Of a stretch of DNA of 64,000 nucleotides, positions 1 to 10,488 are shown one piece after another. Made by a program: the position numbers and the translations under genes. Source of the stretch: Microbacterium sp. AK009 (GTDB lineage: Bacteria > Actinomycetota > Actinomycetes > Actinomycetales > Microbacteriaceae); assembly GCF_013410955.1 (NCBI RefSeq), contig NZ_JACCCG010000002.1, positions 479,225-543,224 on the forward strand. Direction: 5' to 3'. The first letter of the stretch is position 1; each line of letters begins with the position of its first letter. The notes under the pieces were generated by a model. It worked only from the letters and a program-made list of their open reading frames with translations. It was not told the DNA's origin and did no database searches.

Positions 1-16
1 CGCCACCTGTGCCCGG

Positions 17-619
17 TCAGACCGGATAGACCTCGGGAAGGCCGGTGCGCAGTTCGAAGGGCAGGTGCGCCATGTCGTTGTGGGACAGCACCGTCCACGG
101 TCTGCCCTGCTTCTGGGCCAGCACCGTCAGTCCGCAGTGCGCCTGATTGAGCGTCATCCAGCGCCATTCGGGGGTCTGGAGCACCTCGCGGACGAACCAG
201 GCGATGACGGCGTTGTGGGTGATGAGGAGCTCGTGCACCTCACCGCTCTTGCGGGCGAGGAACTCGCTCACGGCGTCGGCCATCTGGGCGCGCCCCGCGT
301 CGACCTCCGCTTCGGTCACTCCCCCGAAGAAGGGCTCGTACACCGCCGGAGTGTCCTCGCACAGGCCCGTCGGGACGCAGTCGAACAGCAGCGCCGACGG
401 TTCGGGTGACAGCGACGGCATCCGCTCCGAGACCGCGCGCGCCGTCTGGGCGGCACGCTCCAGCGGCGAATGCCAGACCGCGTCGAACGGAACACCCGAG
501 AGCCGGTCGGCCAGGAGAGCGGCCTGGCGCCGCCCGCGGGGCGAGAGCGGCCCGTCGACGAGCCCGTGCTCCGCGTCCAGATGCTCGCCGTGGCGCACGA
601 GGTAGAGGTAGTGCGTCAC
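17..619 (-). CDS. Histidine phosphatase family protein (phosphoglycerate mutase-like)
   Basis: Predicted 200-residue cytoplasmic phosphohydrolase of the histidine phosphatase superfamily. The N-terminus has the catalytic RHG motif (LVRHGEHLDAEHG) followed by the usual LSPRGRRQA segment. HSPLERAAQTA and the late ITHNAVIAW segment supply further active-site residues, including the second histidine. The length is normal for the single-domain family, and the substrate cannot be read from sequence. The GTG start gives the RHG motif at the expected distance. A -10-like TAGGCT lies at 664-669 on this strand, implying a leader of about 38 nt. It follows the aldo/keto reductase gene in the same direction after a 96 bp gap, so it may have its own promoter. 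Confidence 0.85.
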   Translation of the reverse strand: MTHYLYLVRHGEHLDAEHGLVDGPLSPRGRRQAALLADRLSGVPFDAVWHSPLERAAQTARAVSERMPSLSPEPSALLFDCVPTGLCEDTPAVYEPFFGGVTEAEVDAGRAQMADAVSEFLARKSGEVHELLITHNAVIAWFVREVLQTPEWRWMTLNQAHCGLTVLAQKQGRPWTVLSHNDMAHLPFELRTGLPEVYPV

Positions 620-715
620 GCTCGCTCACTTCGTCGGGGCTGGGCGCCGGACGGCGCTCTCCCAGCCTACGTCAGCGGATCCCGCTCGGGTCGAACCCGG
701 CCGCGCGTCCCGCGA

Positions 716-1756
716 TCACTCCGCCGCGCGGGCGATCTCGGCGAGCTGGGCGCGACTGAGGTGGACGCCGACGCCCTGCACCAGCTCCTCGACGTGCTCG
801 GGCGCGTAAGCGTTGACGATGGGCGCAGTCACCAGCCGCTGCGCGAGGAGCCACGCGACCGCGACCGCGGCATCGGGGAGACCGTGGTCGGCGCCCACCT
901 CGTCGAGCGCGCGAAGCACCCGCGTACCGCGCCGATTGAGGCTCGCCGCCAGCTGCGCACCCCGAGCCGACAGCCCGCCGCGGGACCGACTGCGGTATCG
1001 ACCGGCGAGGAAGCCGTGCTCGAGTGCGTGCGACGCGGTCACCGACATCCCCTGCGCGCTGGCGACCAGGCGGAGGTCGGCGTCGAACTCGTGCCGGCGC
1101 AGGATGTTGAAGGGGACGTCGAGCACCGTGAGGCGCGGGTAGCCGGCGGACGAGAGGATGCGAGCCTCGACCAGCTGCGCCGCCGTGTAGCCCACACCGC
1201 CGAGAGCGCGGATCTTGCCGGCCTCGACGAGCCACTCGGCCGTGGCCAGCGTGTCTTCCAGAGCGGTCACGCTGTCGGCCGCGGCGTCGAGCGTGAGCAC
1301 GTCCACCCGGTCGGTGCGCAGCCGACTGAGCGAGGCCTCGACGCTGCGGACGAGGTCGACGGGGCCGAGGCCGGGATTGTCGGGGTGCCCGCCGACCCGC
1401 ACCATGAGCACGACCTCGTCGCGCAGACCCCGGGAATGCACCCACTGGCCGACGATGTGTTCACTGCGACCGCTGGAGTAGGTGTCGGCGGTGTGCACGG
1501 CGTTTCCACCGAGCTCGGCATAGGTGTCGAGGATGGCGTGACTGGATTCGAGATCGACGTTCCAGCCGAATTCGGCGGCACCCAGGATGAGGGGGAAGAT
1601 CTGCGCGCCGGCGTCGCCCAGCGGGACGCGGACTCCAGCGCCGACTCCGGGACCCTGCACGGGGATCGGCGCGGACGGGTGCAGCGCGGATGCGGGCGTG
1701 TCTTTGCGGCGCTGTCGTCGCGACGACGAGACAAGCTCGGTGCCTCGGTCCGACAT
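716..1756 (-). CDS. Aldo/keto reductase-like protein with degenerate catalytic tetrad
   Basis: A 346-residue TIM-barrel protein clearly of the aldo/keto reductase fold: TADTYSSGRSEHIVG near residue 89, SVEASLSRLRTDRVDVL near 139 and VEAGKIRALGGVGYTAAQL further on. The start chosen is the ATG at 1756, preceded by GAGGGGG. A longer open frame reaches 1885 but lacks a good ribosome site. The first 45 residues are a low-complexity extension not usual in the family. Three of the four canonical catalytic residues appear replaced: Asp by His88, Lys by Arg120 and His by Asp157. Only the Tyr (Tyr93) is kept. It may be a non-reductase relative or a barrel with altered chemistry. It lies downstream of pnp after a hairpin. 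Confidence 0.8.
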   Translation of the reverse strand: MSDRGTELVSSSRRQRRKDTPASALHPSAPIPVQGPGVGAGVRVPLGDAGAQIFPLILGAAEFGWNVDLESSHAILDTYAELGGNAVHTADTYSSGRSEHIVGQWVHSRGLRDEVVLMVRVGGHPDNPGLGPVDLVRSVEASLSRLRTDRVDVLTLDAAADSVTALEDTLATAEWLVEAGKIRALGGVGYTAAQLVEARILSSAGYPRLTVLDVPFNILRRHEFDADLRLVASAQGMSVTASHALEHGFLAGRYRSRSRGGLSARGAQLAASLNRRGTRVLRALDEVGADHGLPDAAVAVAWLLAQRLVTAPIVNAYAPEHVEELVQGVGVHLSRAQLAEIARAAE

Positions 1757-1901
1757 ACGCACCCCCTCACGACATCCTGTCGCGTGACGCGCCCCCCGAC
1801 GCGTACTTCGAGGGTAGGGGGTGCCTCCGACGCCACCTGCCATTGCGGTGCCCTGTCGGTGAACTTCCCATAACGGTTTCATCACGAAACCTCGCAGGAC
1901 G

Positions 1902-1938
1902 CGGATGCCCGCCCCTCACGAGGAGGGACGGGCATCCG
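1902..1938 (-). terminator. Hairpin downstream of pnp
   Basis: A 10-bp perfect inverted repeat (CGGATGCCCG at 1902-1911, CGGGCATCCG at 1929-1938) encloses a smaller CCCCTC/GAGG pairing. It begins 14 nt past the pnp stop codon. There is no clear T-tract, so termination without Rho is an inference from position. Confidence 0.55.
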
Positions 1939-1951
1939 TCGAGGGTGTCGC

Positions 1952-4210
<2,259 letters not shown>

Positions 4211-4484
4211 GAGGTCTCTCCTTCTTTGTTTATGCTCGCGCACGCGTATCGCGCGCGAGGATGTGCGAAGGAGCAGGAACAGGCAGATCTCAGCGCGCGG
4301 CGTGGCCGCGATACTCGCCAGCGCTGGTCACCAGAAGAAGAGCACCCGGCGCGATGATCATCATCGCCGCGACGGGGATTCCACCTCAGGGGACCAGCTT
4401 CCTGCCGGCCTGCTCCGGTGTGCTGTGCAGCACGGTGCTCGTATGGAATTGAGCGGATGCCCGGGGGCAACCTTCCCGATCCTA
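4211..4484 (-). promoter_or_regulatory. Long pnp leader; candidate Actino-pnp RNA region
   Basis: About 270 nt separate the pnp start from a -10-like TAGGAT (4479-4484 read on the minus strand). The stretch holds no convincing gene. It contains local palindromes, including GTGCTGCACAGCAC (4420-4433) and CCGG/CCGG pairing at 4405-4418. The Actino-pnp motif is a known structured RNA in actinomycete pnp leaders. Its presence here is inferred from position and was not checked against a covariance model. Confidence 0.4.
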
Positions 4485-4544
4485 TCAGCGTCGGGCGCCG
4501 CGCACCCCTGGCGTGATCTGACCGGTCGTGCCTACGATGCCGAC

Positions 4545-4739
4545 ATGGAGACCCACGGCATCGGCGACTTCCGCGAGATCCACTCCGACGACGAGCGCCC
4601 CGTCCCCGTCGACGACGACGCCGAACTCGAGCTTCCGCCCCCCACGATCGATCCATTCGAGCGCGTCGAGGATGACACCGACGATCTCGTCGCCGAGGAG
4701 CGCGACGCCGCGATCGAGAGCGGTCACCTCGAGCCCTGA
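4545..4739 (+). CDS. Small acidic hypothetical protein (64 aa)
   Basis: A short 64-residue protein that is strikingly acidic (DDERPVPVDDDAELELPPP, then EDDTDDLVAEERDAA), with no membrane segment, cysteine or recognisable domain. Support comes from the upstream site: TACGAT at 4533-4538 ends exactly 6 nt before the ATG, the leaderless arrangement used by many genes in this window. A strong terminator follows 11 nt after the stop. I do not recognise a function. The opposite-strand frame over the same bases lacks any initiation signal. Its charge pattern resembles small disordered acidic proteins of actinobacteria, but that is only descriptive. Confidence 0.65.
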   Translation: METHGIGDFREIHSDDERPVPVDDDAELELPPPTIDPFERVEDDTDDLVAEERDAAIESGHLEP

Positions 4740-4750
4740 TCATCCGATAC

Positions 4751-4785
4751 GCGCGACGCCCCACCGCCGAGCGCGGTGGGGCGTC
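4751..4785. terminator. Bidirectional terminator hairpin
   Basis: A perfect 15-bp stem (4751-4765 with 4771-4785) with a 5-nt loop lies between the convergent ends of the small acidic gene and dctA. It can serve both strands; T-tracts are weak. Confidence 0.75.
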
Positions 4786-4801
4786 GCCTGGTGCAGGGCG
4801 T

Positions 4802-6244
4802 TCAGCGGCCGATGAGGGCGCGTCGCTCGTTCTCCCGGGCGGCTGCCCGATCGATGGCGGCGTCCTCCAGCTCCGCCACGCCGACCGCGTCGGGGGCGTC
4901 GGAGAGTCCGTCGTGGTCGTGACCGGCGAGGCTGGCCTCGTCGAAGGGCACCTTGCCCGCGAGCACGCGGCGCGCGCGGGAGGCGTCGAACTCCTTGGTC
5001 CACGCCCCGATCAGCAGGGTGGCCACGGCATTGCCCGTGAAGTTCGTCACCGCACGGCCTTCGGACATGAACCGGTCGATTCCCACGATGACACCGACGC
5101 CGTTGACGAGGTCGGGACGGTACGCCTGGAGCCCGGCGGCGAGTGTCGCGAGCCCCGCACCGGTCACTCCGGCGGCGCCCTTGGACGCGATGATCATGAA
5201 GACCAGAAGCCCGATCTGCTCGCCGATCGACATCGGCGCGCCCATCCCCGTCGCGATGAACAGCGAGGCCATCGTCAGGTAGATCGCGGTGCCGTCGAGG
5301 TTGAAGGAGTAGCCGGTGGGCACGGTGATGCCGACGACGGGCTTGGAGACCCCGAGGTGCTCCATCTTGGCGATCAGTCGCGGCAGCGCCGACTCCGAGG
5401 ACGACGTGCCGACGATCAGCAGGTACTCGCGGCCCAGGTACTTCATGAGGCTGAACAGATTGACCCGCGTCACCGCCCACAGAAGCGTTCCGAGGATGAC
5501 GACGATGAAGATCGCGCAGGTGATGTAGAAGGCGATCATGAGCGTGCCCAGGGCGATGATGGCCCCCACCCCGGTGGCTCCCACCACCGCGGCGATCGCG
5601 CCGAACGCACCGAGCGGAGCGAGCCACAGGATCATGCCGAGAATGCGGAACACCAGCGCCTGGAGGCTCTTCACCGCGTTCATGATCGGCGCCGCCTTCT
5701 CGCCCATCTGCTGCAGGGCGAAACCGACCAGCAGTGCGATGAACAGCACCTGGAGCACGTTCTCACCGGTGAAGGCCGAGAAGAAGGTCGTCGGGATGAT
5801 GCCGAGGATGAACTCCTCGGTGGTCTTCGCCTCGGCGGTGGACTCGTAGCTGGCTCCTGCCATGTCCAGTCCTGTACCGGGGTGGATGAGGTTGCCGACC
5901 ACCAGGCCGATCGCGAGCGCGAAGGTGGACATCACCATGAAGTACGCCAGCGCCAAACCGCCGATCTTGCCGACCGTCGCGGCCTTCGCGATCGAGCCGA
6001 CTCCCACGACGATGGTGCAGAAGATGATGGGGGCGATCATCATCTTGATGAGCGACACGAACGCCGCCCCCAGGGGCTTGAGAGCCATGCCGAACTCGGG
6101 CCAGACGAGCCCGACGATCGCCCCCAGGACGACGGCGGCGATGACGGAGACGTACAGCCACGTGTGCTTGTCCCAGGCCTGCTTGCCCCGACGGGCGGAG
6201 AACCGGGGAAGAGTGAAAGTGGTCGTGCGTGGTGAGAGAGCCAT
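4802..6244 (-). CDS. dctA: C4-dicarboxylate:cation symporter (DctA-type)
   Basis: A 480-residue inner-membrane transporter of the dicarboxylate/amino acid:cation symporter family, expected to import succinate, fumarate, malate or aspartate with protons or sodium. It shows the serine-rich re-entrant motif SSSESALPR, the signature PTGYSFNLDGTAIYLT, the second hairpin IASKGAAGVTGAGL, and the substrate segment IDRFMSEGRAVTNFTGNAVAT. The Arg in the last segment fits dicarboxylate specificity. Of two adjacent ATGs I choose the second (6244), which sits 5 nt after GGAGG. The tail is acidic and cytoplasmic. It is divergent from a DcuS/DcuR-like two-component system, the usual control for such genes. 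A palindrome lies in the shared intergenic region. Confidence 0.93.
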   Translation of the reverse strand: MALSPRTTTFTLPRFSARRGKQAWDKHTWLYVSVIAAVVLGAIVGLVWPEFGMALKPLGAAFVSLIKMMIAPIIFCTIVVGVGSIAKAATVGKIGGLALAYFMVMSTFALAIGLVVGNLIHPGTGLDMAGASYESTAEAKTTEEFILGIIPTTFFSAFTGENVLQVLFIALLVGFALQQMGEKAAPIMNAVKSLQALVFRILGMILWLAPLGAFGAIAAVVGATGVGAIIALGTLMIAFYITCAIFIVVILGTLLWAVTRVNLFSLMKYLGREYLLIVGTSSSESALPRLIAKMEHLGVSKPVVGITVPTGYSFNLDGTAIYLTMASLFIATGMGAPMSIGEQIGLLVFMIIASKGAAGVTGAGLATLAAGLQAYRPDLVNGVGVIVGIDRFMSEGRAVTNFTGNAVATLLIGAWTKEFDASRARRVLAGKVPFDEASLAGHDHDGLSDAPDAVGVAELEDAAIDRAAARENERRALIGR

Positions 6245-6277
6245 CATCGCCTCCAGGGAACGGTCGTTGTCCACATC

Positions 6278-6296
6278 GACGCGGATCGTCCGCGTC
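6278..6296. promoter_or_regulatory. Palindrome in dctA leader, candidate operator
   Basis: GACGCGGA and TCCGCGTC (8 bp each, perfect) flank a 3-nt spacer, 34 nt upstream of the dctA start, inside the 168-bp region shared with the divergent sensor kinase gene. A binding site for the adjacent response regulator is possible but inferred. Confidence 0.4.
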
Positions 6297-6412
6297 AGTG
6301 GTCAGACTCGTCGCGACCGAGGCCCGGGGTCGATTTGTGGTCGTATTGGTCGCCGCGCGAGCGACACGATCGACGGCAGGATGGAGGCACGCGGCGATCG
6401 ATGAGGAGTGCC

Positions 6413-7672
6413 ATGCCACGACGGCCAGCCCCGGCGAGCGCGGCGTCGCGCGTGTTCGCGGCGGTCGCGGCATCCGTCGTGGCGATCGTCGTGATCCTCG
6501 CCGGCGTCCTGGTGCTCGATGCGCAGGGCTCGGAGAGGTCGGAGGCCGAGGAGGTGACCCGCACCGTGGCGACGACCCTCTCCGCCCTCCCCGAGGTGGA
6601 GGCCGCTGTCGGGGAGCCCGAGGCCAGCACTGTGCTCCAGCCGATCGCGGAGCGGATCATGCGGGAATCGGATCTCGATTTCGTCGTCATCATGACAGCA
6701 GAGGGGACCCGCCTCACGCACCCCGATCCGGGGGAGATCGGTCGTGCCTACCTCGGCACCATGCCTGCGGAGCCCGCGACTCTGACCGAGGAGTTCGTGG
6801 GCACCCTCGGACCCTCGGTGCGGACGATCTCGCCCATCATCTCCGAGGGGCGCCTGGTGGGGTGGGTGGCCGTGGGGGTCACGCTCGGCAGCATCTGGGC
6901 TGAGATCCTCTCCCGCCTGCCGTTCGTGCTCGGCATCGCGCTGCTGCTGCTGGCGGCCGGTCTCGTGGGTGCCGTCGTGGCCCGGCGACAGCTGCGCCGG
7001 ATGGCCGGCGACCTCCCCGCGGGGACGATCCGCGACGCGGTGGCGTCGTACGAGTCGGTGCGCACCCTCGGCGAGGCGCTGCGGGCCCAGACCCACGAGC
7101 ACGGGAACCGGATGCACACCGCCGTGTCGCTGCTCGAACTCGGCCGCACCGAGGAAGCGGTGGAGATCCTCACCGAGACCTCGCGCCAGAGCCAGTCGCT
7201 CGTCGACCAGGTCGCCGCACGTCGGGACGGCGACCCCACCGTCGGTGCCCTGCTGCTGGGCAAGGCCGCCCAGGCTCGCGAGCGCACCGTCGCCTGGGAC
7301 GCCCGGATCTCCCCCGACGCACCGCGGAGCACCCTGACCCCGATCGACGCCGTCTCGGTGGTGGGAAACCTCATCGACAACGCCGTCGACGCCGCGGCCA
7401 CCGGGCCGACGCCCCGCTGGGTGCGCGTGGAGTTCGACCCTCTTCCCGACGGCGCGTTGCGGATCCGCGTCGCCGACAGCGGCACCGGGATCGATCCCGC
7501 CGATCGCGAGCGGATCTTCGCACACGGCTTCTCCACGAAGCCCGCCGGCGCCGAGGGCCGTGGGGTGGGCCTCGCCCTGGTGCGCGCCATCGTCGACGGT
7601 GCGGGCGGCAGCATCCGGATCACCGATCACCCGACCACGTTCGAGGTCGTCCTGCCGGGGCGGACGCGATGA
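6413..7672 (+). CDS. DcuS/CitA-type sensor histidine kinase
   Basis: A 419-residue membrane sensor kinase. A first membrane helix spans residues 11-33, a periplasmic PAS-like sensor domain runs to about 165 (TAEGTRLTHPDPGEIGRAYLG is typical of citrate/C4-dicarboxylate sensors), and a second helix spans 168-192. The cytoplasmic part lacks a full second PAS and goes straight to the phosphoacceptor segment LRAQTHEHGNRMH, with His228 the likely site. The ATPase domain shows NLIDNAVDAA, DSGTGIDPAD and GRGVGLALV. The start at 6413 follows AGGAG; an in-frame ATG at 6401 overlaps that site. The gene overlaps the response regulator by 4 nt and is divergent from dctA, which suggests C4-dicarboxylate sensing. 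Confidence 0.92.
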   Translation: MPRRPAPASAASRVFAAVAASVVAIVVILAGVLVLDAQGSERSEAEEVTRTVATTLSALPEVEAAVGEPEASTVLQPIAERIMRESDLDFVVIMTAEGTRLTHPDPGEIGRAYLGTMPAEPATLTEEFVGTLGPSVRTISPIISEGRLVGWVAVGVTLGSIWAEILSRLPFVLGIALLLLAAGLVGAVVARRQLRRMAGDLPAGTIRDAVASYESVRTLGEALRAQTHEHGNRMHTAVSLLELGRTEEAVEILTETSRQSQSLVDQVAARRDGDPTVGALLLGKAAQARERTVAWDARISPDAPRSTLTPIDAVSVVGNLIDNAVDAAATGPTPRWVRVEFDPLPDGALRIRVADSGTGIDPADRERIFAHGFSTKPAGAEGRGVGLALVRAIVDGAGGSIRITDHPTTFEVVLPGRTR

Positions 7673-8349
7673 TCGGCGTGCTGCTGGTGGACGATGACCC
7701 CCTCACCATCGAGGTGCATCGTCGCCACCTGGAGCGCATCGACGGATTCGACGTCGTCGGGGAGTGTCATGACGCCAGATCGGCGGTGAGCGCGATCCTC
7801 GAGGCGGCCCCGGGCGCGATCGACCTGGTGCTCCTGGACGTCACGATGCCCGACGGCACCGGGGTCGACGTCCTGCGGCATGTCCGCGCGCGCGGCGACG
7901 CGGTCGATGTGATCGCGGTCACCGGCGTCCGCGACGCCGACATCGTGCGGCAGATGGTGGCCCTGGGCGTGACGCAGTATCTCGTGAAGCCGTTCACGTT
8001 CGCGGTGTTCTCCGACCGGCTCCGGCAGTACGTCGACTTCCGGCGCAGGGCATCGGATGCCGCGGGCCCGGCGACCCAGGAGGAGATCGACGCGCTCCTT
8101 GGGGCCCTCCGTCCCCCGGCGGGGACCGTGCTTCCCAAGGGCCTGTCGGCGGAAAGCCTCGAACGGATCGCGCATGCCGTGCGTGTCGGCGGTCCGCTCT
8201 CGGCCGTGGAGGCCGCCGTGCAGACGGGTCTGTCGCGAGTGTCGGCGCGTCGGTATCTCGAGCACCTCGTCGACGCCGGACGCGTCGACCGGATCCCCCG
8301 CTACCACGGGCGAGGACGGCCCGAGTCGGAGTACCGGTGGCGCAGCTGA
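7669..8349 (+). CDS. Response regulator, CitB/DcuR type
   Basis: A 226-residue regulator with an N-terminal receiver domain: acidic pocket VDDDP, phospho-acceptor Asp57 in LVLLDVTMPDG, a Thr in VIAVTGVRD and the Lys of YLVKPFTF. A linker leads to a C-terminal winged-helix DNA-binding domain (GGPLSAVEAAVQTGLSRVSARRYLEHL) of the kind found in DcuR/CitB regulators. It begins inside the kinase stop codon (ATGA overlap), so the pair is translationally coupled. Its probable target is dctA. Its stop codon abuts, with no spacer, the stop codon of the convergent glycosyltransferase gene. Confidence 0.92.
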   Translation: MIGVLLVDDDPLTIEVHRRHLERIDGFDVVGECHDARSAVSAILEAAPGAIDLVLLDVTMPDGTGVDVLRHVRARGDAVDVIAVTGVRDADIVRQMVALGVTQYLVKPFTFAVFSDRLRQYVDFRRRASDAAGPATQEEIDALLGALRPPAGTVLPKGLSAESLERIAHAVRVGGPLSAVEAAVQTGLSRVSARRYLEHLVDAGRVDRIPRYHGRGRPESEYRWRS

Positions 8350-10347
8350 CTAGGGCGAGTCGATCAGACGCGCCGGAGCGGTGCCGCCACCCCCGACGAG
8401 CACGTAATCGGCGTGCTTGGCGCTGAGACCGTCGCCGGCGGTCCTCCCCCGCAGGCGCCGCCAGATCCACGGCAGCGCATCGCGACGCAGCCAACTCCCG
8501 ACGGCGGGTGGGTCGTCGTCGGCGTGGAGCGCGGCATCGAGTCTGCCGAGGGCTTCGGCGTCGGGCACCCCGAGCGTCTCGGCGGCCCGATAGGCCAGGA
8601 ACCGGTGCCCGCTCGAGCGCAGGTGCACCCTGTCGACCGCCCAGAAGGCGACGTCGCCGATCGCGGGGTGCGCGTCGAGGTCCAGGAGCATCGCTCCCGT
8701 CTCCCCTGCCACCCGCCGCATCTCCCCGGCGTACCGGGCGAACCGACGCGAGAACACGCGCGCGCCCGGCCGGCGCGGGAGGAACGGTGTCACGAGCAGC
8801 ACGTCGATTCCCGCATCCCGCAGGAGCCGCACCGAGACCGCGACGTCGTCGGCGAGGTCGGCGGGGTCGCGGCGGGTCCCGACGAGATCGTTCGCGCCGA
8901 TGAGGATCGAGACGAGGTCGGGTCTCAGCGCCAGCGCCTGAGGCACCTGCACCGCCGCGATGTCGCGGACGCGGCGGCTGCGAACGGCGAGGTTGGCGTA
9001 ATGCAGAGGCTCGGTCGCGCCCGCACCCTGTGAGCGGGCCAGCAGCTCCGCCAGGCGATCCGCCCACCCTCGGAACTGTCCCGACGGCATGCGCGAGGCG
9101 TCGCACAGCCCCTCGGTGAGAGAGTCGCCGAGGGCGACGAAGCGGCGCCAGCGCGGGGTGGCCACGAGCGGCGCCGGCGAGGCGTCGGGGCGCCCGAGGC
9201 CGCGGACGACCTGCGCGGCATCGATCGGGCGGAGCCGTCGCGCCTCGCCGTAGTGCTCCAGCAGCTGCGCGCAGAGCGCCTCCCAGCTGCGGGTGCGGAC
9301 GGCCTCTCCGGCGGCGGCTGCGAACGCCGCGCGCTTCGCGCCGTCGCCGACGAGGTCCGCCACGCGGGCGCGGAGGTCGTCGAGATCGCCGGGGCGATAG
9401 AGCCAGCCATCGACGCTCGAACGCACGAGATCCACCGGCCCGCCGGTGCCCGTGGCGACGACCGGGACGCCACTGGCGAGGGCCTCCTGGATCGTCTGAC
9501 CGAACGTCTCACTCTCCCCCGGGTGGACGAACACGTCGAAGCTCGCCAGCGCCCGCGCGAGCTCGGTGCCACGCAGATGTCCGGTGAAGACCGCTTCGGG
9601 CAGCGACTTCTCCAGCGCCTCACGCGACGGCCCGTCGCCGACGATCACCACGGTGGTTCCCGGGACGTCGTGGAGGACGCGGAGGTCGGCCACCTGCTTC
9701 TCGGGAGCGAGGCGACCGACGTACCCGACGATGGTCCGTCCCGGAGCGACCTCCGCCCGCCAGCTTTCGCTCCGCCGCGACGGGTGGAAGAGGTCGGTGT
9801 CCACCCCACGGCCCCATCGGCGCACCCGGTCCACGCCCAGCTCGGCCAGCTGCGTCATCGAGGCGGTGGAGGGGGCGAGGGTCAGGGTAGCCCTCCGGTG
9901 CAGCCGCGTGACGTGGGAGCGGACCAGGGCGGTGGCCCGCGGCATCCCGTACTTCTCGGCGTAGGCGACCACATCGGTCTGGTAGATCGCCAGGGTCGGG
10001 GCCCCCACCGCCTCGGCGGCGATCACCCCCTGCCAGCCGAGCACGAAGGGGGACGCCAGGTGGACGACGTCGGGCCGGAAGGTGCGCAGGATGCCCGCGA
10101 GACGCGCAGCACGGGCGAAGACGACGCGCACCTCGGGGTAGGACGGCAGCGGCACCGAGCGCAGCAGCCGCGCATCCGCACCGCGCAGGCTCGCGACGAC
10201 CGTCTCATCGGAGGCGTCCCCGGCGCTCGGGGCGATGACGAGCGTCTCGTGCCCTGCCGCCGACAGATGGCGGAGGATCTGCAGCACGGATCCGGTGACC
10301 CCGTTCATATGGGGAAGGAAGGACTCGGCGATGACCGCGACTCTCAC
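8350..10347 (-). CDS. Fusion: GT4 glycosyltransferase plus SGNH/GDSL hydrolase
   Basis: One uninterrupted 665-codon frame encodes two enzymes. Residues 1 to about 380 form a GT-B glycosyltransferase resembling PimB/MgtA-type mannosyltransferases: VAVIAESFLPHMNGVTGSVL, then IVGYVGRLAPEKQVADL and HPGESETFGQTIQEALASG with the donor-binding glutamates. From about residue 405 an SGNH esterase follows, with GDSLTEG (Ser), GANDL (Asn) and DRVHLRSSGH (Asp/His). No signal peptide is visible. A GTG start at 10347 is used because the longer frame runs into the dedA promoter. A glycolipid or wall-glycan synthesis role with deacylation or acyl transfer is an inference. Confidence 0.85.
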   Translation of the reverse strand: MRVAVIAESFLPHMNGVTGSVLQILRHLSAAGHETLVIAPSAGDASDETVVASLRGADARLLRSVPLPSYPEVRVVFARAARLAGILRTFRPDVVHLASPFVLGWQGVIAAEAVGAPTLAIYQTDVVAYAEKYGMPRATALVRSHVTRLHRRATLTLAPSTASMTQLAELGVDRVRRWGRGVDTDLFHPSRRSESWRAEVAPGRTIVGYVGRLAPEKQVADLRVLHDVPGTTVVIVGDGPSREALEKSLPEAVFTGHLRGTELARALASFDVFVHPGESETFGQTIQEALASGVPVVATGTGGPVDLVRSSVDGWLYRPGDLDDLRARVADLVGDGAKRAAFAAAAGEAVRTRSWEALCAQLLEHYGEARRLRPIDAAQVVRGLGRPDASPAPLVATPRWRRFVALGDSLTEGLCDASRMPSGQFRGWADRLAELLARSQGAGATEPLHYANLAVRSRRVRDIAAVQVPQALALRPDLVSILIGANDLVGTRRDPADLADDVAVSVRLLRDAGIDVLLVTPFLPRRPGARVFSRRFARYAGEMRRVAGETGAMLLDLDAHPAIGDVAFWAVDRVHLRSSGHRFLAYRAAETLGVPDAEALGRLDAALHADDDPPAVGSWLRRDALPWIWRRLRGRTAGDGLSAKHADYVLVGGGGTAPARLIDSP

Positions 10348-10488
10348 GCATCCACCATCGCGCGCGCCGGTGCCCGAACGGATGCCGCGGCGCACCCCGT
10401 CGCCGAGAATTCACCGTCCGCACCGCCGCCCGTCACCGGTCGTCCCCCGTTCGGTCGCCGTTCACCGGCCGCTGGTACCCACGGAGGT

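Noticed and set aside
78..87. TTGTGGGACA in the histidine phosphatase gene as part of the DUF559 motif family
   Set aside because: A single copy inside conserved codons (SHND) is expected by chance at this window size.
470..1873. 467-codon plus-strand frame over the first two genes
   Set aside because: It spans two real minus-strand genes and their gap, which no genuine gene would do.
4261..4452. 63-codon frame within the pnp leader region
   Set aside because: It has no ribosome site or leaderless box, has unremarkable composition, and overlaps the probable structured pnp leader.
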